DNA from: Blastocatellia bacterium
GTDB lineage: Bacteria; Acidobacteriota; Blastocatellia; Pyrinomonadales; Pyrinomonadaceae
DNA: 9,393 nucleotides
Direction of reading: 5' to 3'
Assembly (NCBI GenBank): GCA_003175865.1
Contig: PSRF01000164.1
Coordinates: 1 to 9,393, forward strand
Part shown: positions 7,603-9,393 of the stretch, piece after piece
How the letters are laid out: each line of letters starts with the position of its first letter
Position numbering within the stretch: the first letter of the stretch is position 1
The notes under the pieces: generated by a model
What the model was told of the DNA's origin: nothing
What the model saw: only the letters and a program-made list of their open reading frames with translations
Database searches by the model: none
Translations under genes and position numbers: made by a program

Positions 7603-7754
7603 TTGAGTCGAAGCTACTCCAGCCTCAGAAACAAATTACTTCCGGAAATCACTGGTCCGTAAACTTCCTCACCCGCTGGGCAAAAGCACGCCTTCCTAGC
7701 GCGGATAACTATACGACCACGCCAAAATCTCTCAATCTTTTCAATCAAAAACCT

Positions 7755-7793
7755 CGGAACGTCTGTTGCAATCGCAACAAACGGAACGGTCTG
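7755..7793. repeat. Short hairpin between near-identical direct repeats (possible operator)
   Basis: CGGAACGTCTG (7755-7765) recurs as CGGAACGGTCTG (7782-7793). Between them TGTTGC (7764-7769) and GCAACA (7774-7779) form a 6-bp stem with loop AATC. It lies 60-100 bases before the CBS gene start, where a regulator could bind. No known site is matched. Confidence 0.35.
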
Positions 7794-7853
7794 CCAACGG
7801 ATTAGCCGCTGCTAACCAGGCAGGATTGCAGCCGGCAGAAGGGAAAAATTCTT

Positions 7854-8336
7854 ATGAAAGTAAAAGAACTCATGACCAGGAATCCCGCAGCGTGCACCTT
7901 AACCAACACTCTGGCAGACGCGGCGGGCTTAATGTGGCAGCACGATTGTGGAGTGCTTCCGGTAGTAGCTGAAGGTGGAAAGGTGGTGGGCTTAATCACT
8001 GATCGAGACATTTGCATGGGTGCGATGTTGAACGCTCGCCAGCTAGCGCACATCGCTGTCGAAGACGTCGCTTCGGACAAAGTATTTACCTGTTGTTCGG
8101 AAGACGATGTTCAGGTTGCTCTTAACAAGATGCGAGAAAACAAGATTCGACGACTGCCGGTCGTCGGTGTGGATGGATTGCTCGAAGGTCTCTTATCGAT
8201 GAACGACATTGTGCTCCGAGCTCAGGAGATCAAAGGAAAGAAGGAAGTGCAAGTGACGTTTGCCGATGTGGTGAATACCTATAAGGCGATCTGTGAGCAT
8301 CCGTTGCCGTTAAAGGCAAAAGCTGCCGGAGTTTGA
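7854..8336 (+). CDS. Stand-alone two-CBS-domain (Bateman module) protein
   Basis: This 160-residue cytosolic protein is essentially one Bateman module. The first CBS domain (about 1-56) opens with VKELMTRNPAACTL and ends with KVVGLITDRDI (43-53). The second (about 68-124) contains KMRENKIRRLPVV (92-104) and ends with EGLLSMNDI (111-119). Such modules bind adenine nucleotides or related ligands; the TDRD-type Asp at the domain end, present in the first domain, often contacts ribose, while the second has SMND. About 36 residues follow with no known domain. Layout and length resemble stress-induced CBS proteins such as mycobacterial Hrp1, but there is no direct evidence of the same role. Cys15, Cys32, Cys54 and the adjacent pair Cys80-Cys81 are unusual enough to suggest redox or metal sensitivity (inference). 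GAAGGG ten bases upstream supports the ATG. The secreted-protein gene follows 40 bases on. Confidence 0.93.
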   Translation: MKVKELMTRNPAACTLTNTLADAAGLMWQHDCGVLPVVAEGGKVVGLITDRDICMGAMLNARQLAHIAVEDVASDKVFTCCSEDDVQVALNKMRENKIRRLPVVGVDGLLEGLLSMNDIVLRAQEIKGKKEVQVTFADVVNTYKAICEHPLPLKAKAAGV

Positions 8337-8376
8337 TCCTCATGGCAGTAAAAAAGTTTACGGAGAAGGAGAAGAC

Positions 8377-8763
8377 ATGAAAAGTCTAATTTTCTTTTTG
8401 GCGGTTTTTGCAGCACTAATTATCGGCGGTGCTTCATGGGGGACTAAAGCGGCAGCTGGAAAGCAGCGAGCCACGTTTCAGTTCAACCAGCCGGTTGTTC
8501 TTCAGGGTATTGTCTTGAAGGGTGAATATCTTTTTGTACATGACGATGGCGCCATGAAACGCGGTGAAGCATGCACGTCAGTTTACAAAGGAAACGCCGA
8601 GGTTCCATCGAAGCTCGTGGTTTCTTTCCATTGTATTCCGACGGAGCGAACCAAGGCATCGCATTTCATGGTGAGAACTGCGGAGACTGCGCCAGGCATA
8701 GTCGAACTGCGTGAGTTTCAATTCAACGGTGACAAGGAAGGGCACGTAGTGCCTGCTAAGTGA
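8377..8763 (+). CDS. Small secreted protein with conserved-looking Cys pair, function unknown
   Basis: This is a 128-residue protein with a strong Shine-Dalgarno (GGAGAAGGAG, ending six bases before ATG). Residues 1-27 look like a signal peptide: KS, hydrophobic core LIFFLAVFAALIIGGAS, then a cleavage region TKAAAG. The mature part is about 100 residues and beta-rich by appearance: ATFQFNQPVVLQGIVLKGEY, then FVHDDGAMKRGEACTSVY, then LVVSFHCIPTER. Cys66 and Cys86 could form a disulfide outside the cytoplasm. The arrangement of an N-terminal strand, a GEY turn and a later Cys-containing strand resembles small uncharacterised secreted proteins of Acidobacteriota as I recall them; no function is known. 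It is probably cotranscribed with the CBS gene 40 bases upstream. Its stop codon is 21 bases before the next frame. Confidence 0.88.
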   Translation: MKSLIFFLAVFAALIIGGASWGTKAAAGKQRATFQFNQPVVLQGIVLKGEYLFVHDDGAMKRGEACTSVYKGNAEVPSKLVVSFHCIPTERTKASHFMVRTAETAPGIVELREFQFNGDKEGHVVPAK

Positions 8764-8784
8764 TGAGAAGTTAACGATTCAATA

Positions 8785-9087
8785 TTGTCGCCACGATCTG
8801 TGAACAAACGCGGTGTCCGGAAAAATCATGGCAAAGCAAACCTCTACGACTTGTCTGAGAAAAGATTCAGGTCGGTAGCGGATCAGGTTGAGCTGCGGCT
8901 GAAACAAGGGCGCAGGTTTAAAAGCGGTCTGACGTTGGAGGAGCTTTCCAAAATCGAAGAGGACGCGCATCGCTCGTCAACCAATGAAGCGAAAACGATC
9001 CTTCGGCTCGCAGTTACACTGCGGGAAGCGCTGCAGTTGGAAGAAAACGCACTTGCTCTATTAACCTTGCTGAGAGACAACAAATAA
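8785..9087 (+). CDS. Short helical hypothetical protein (non-ATG start)
   Basis: This frame of up to 100 residues is not recognised. The core KANLYDLSEKRFRSVADQVELRLKQ and its continuation FKSGLTLEELSKIEEDAHR look like genuine helical, charged protein rather than a shadow frame; the opposite-strand frame is Ser/Arg-rich and implausible. No ATG exists near the beginning: TTG 8785 gives 100 residues and GTG 8800 gives 95. GAGAAG (8765-8770) is 14 bases before the TTG, a poor distance, so the start is uncertain. Residues 43-98 suggest two or three amphipathic helices ending in LREALQLEENALALLTLLRDNK. No signal peptide or catalytic motif is seen. It starts 21 bases after the secreted-protein gene and ends shortly before the Crp/Fnr gene, so an operon position is likely. 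Confidence 0.6.
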   Translation: MSPRSVNKRGVRKNHGKANLYDLSEKRFRSVADQVELRLKQGRRFKSGLTLEELSKIEEDAHRSSTNEAKTILRLAVTLREALQLEENALALLTLLRDNK

Positions 9088-9157
9088 GAATTCGATGCTT
9101 CGTCGCGTTGGCATGTCCGAAGTCGGAAAGCACTTGAACGGGACTTTGAAGAGCGCG

Positions 9158-9393
9158 ATGATGGCTTTGATGACTATCGACAAAGTTGCCGCTCTAAAAC
9201 GCACGGTCCTGTTTGGTGATTTGGACGAGGAGAATTTGCGAGCACTGGCGACGCGCGCCTTCGAGCGAAGCTTTAACAAAGATGAAGTCGTATTCGTGGC
9301 AGGCGAGGAAGCGCGCGGGCTTTATGTCATTGTGAAAGGTGCCGTGCGTGCTTTTCGCATTAGTTCTGATGGACGCGAACAAGTGATTCACGT
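9158..9393 (+). CDS. Crp/Fnr-family transcription regulator, N-terminal part (continues beyond window)
   Basis: The frame is open to the right edge and encodes a cyclic-nucleotide-binding-fold domain: IDKVAALKRTVLFGDLDEE, then FNKDEVVFVAGEEARGLYVI, VKGAVRAFR and SSDGREQVIHV. This is the beta-roll beginning of Crp/Fnr regulators; the phosphate-binding part and the helix-turn-helix lie outside, so the ligand cannot be judged. No Cys cluster of the Fnr iron-sulfur type is seen in the visible N-terminus, which argues against oxygen sensing by that route. The start is uncertain: ATG 9158, 9161 and 9170 all place the domain normally, and GAAGAG (9148-9153) lies just upstream of 9158 and 9161. ATG 9095, eight bases after the preceding stop, would add 21 residues. 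Its place behind the CBS and secreted-protein genes suggests that it might regulate them. Confidence 0.9.
   Translation, partial: MMALMTIDKVAALKRTVLFGDLDEENLRALATRAFERSFNKDEVVFVAGEEARGLYVIVKGAVRAFRISSDGREQVIH

Larger units (their letters stand above)
7537..7853. other. Intergenic region without a credible gene
   Basis: The 317 bases between the coiled-coil gene and the CBS gene hold a 75-codon frame (7578-7805) with unprotein-like composition and no ribosome site, which I do not call. They contain a weak terminator candidate (7545-7602) and a short hairpin flanked by direct repeats (7755-7793), both listed. The promoter of the downstream CBS cluster is expected here, but I could not fix it by eye. 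Confidence 0.55.

Noticed and set aside
7578..7805. 75-codon plus-strand open frame
   Set aside because: Composition is not protein-like, there is no Shine-Dalgarno, and it overlaps the terminator candidate and the hairpin.
8883..9083. 66-codon minus-strand open frame rich in Ser and Arg
   Set aside because: It is the antisense shadow of the plus-strand helical protein and continues no known family.

Overview
The window looks like a piece of an Acidobacteriota chromosome, possibly Blastocatellia-like, with medium GC. Two genes support this. One is a VWFA-related secreted protein of the type expanded in Acidobacteriota (the TIGR03436-like architecture). The other is a membrane Ser/Thr kinase fused to a TolB/PD40 beta-propeller, a combination that is abundant in that phylum. 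The class-level placement is inference only.

Left part, minus strand. Positions 1-2486 hold the eukaryotic-like Ser/Thr kinase with a propeller sensor, cut by the window's left edge. A 273-bp gap follows, with a nearly perfect 35+35 bp inverted repeat that resembles a REPIN. Next comes the VWFA-related secreted protein (2757-4529). A 140-bp divergent intergenic region with a candidate promoter for it separates these genes from the plus-strand genes.

Centre. A complete class III PLP-dependent aminotransferase (4670-5998, plus) is followed by about 1 kb without an intact gene. This stretch holds four short palindromes in two pairs (6035-6350) and the broken C-terminal CBS tail of a ClC-type chloride channel on the minus strand (6363-6783, at least one frameshift). 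It looks like a site of gene decay and repeat insertion.

Right part, plus strand. In order: a small exported coiled-coil protein with a C-terminal membrane anchor (7018-7536); a 317-bp gap with a weak terminator candidate; a stand-alone two-CBS-domain protein (7854-8336); a small secreted protein with two cysteines (8377-8763); a short helical protein of unknown function (8785-9087); and the start of a Crp/Fnr-family regulator (about 9158 to the right edge). The last four are closely spaced, co-directional and may be one operon. A CBS nucleotide sensor beside a cyclic-nucleotide-binding-type regulator suggests an energy or redox response module, but that is inference. No tRNA, rRNA, CRISPR array, intact insertion sequence or obvious new defence system was seen. 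The least explained items are the two different palindromic repeat families, the decayed ClC tail, and the CBS-to-Crp/Fnr cluster with its two unassigned small proteins.
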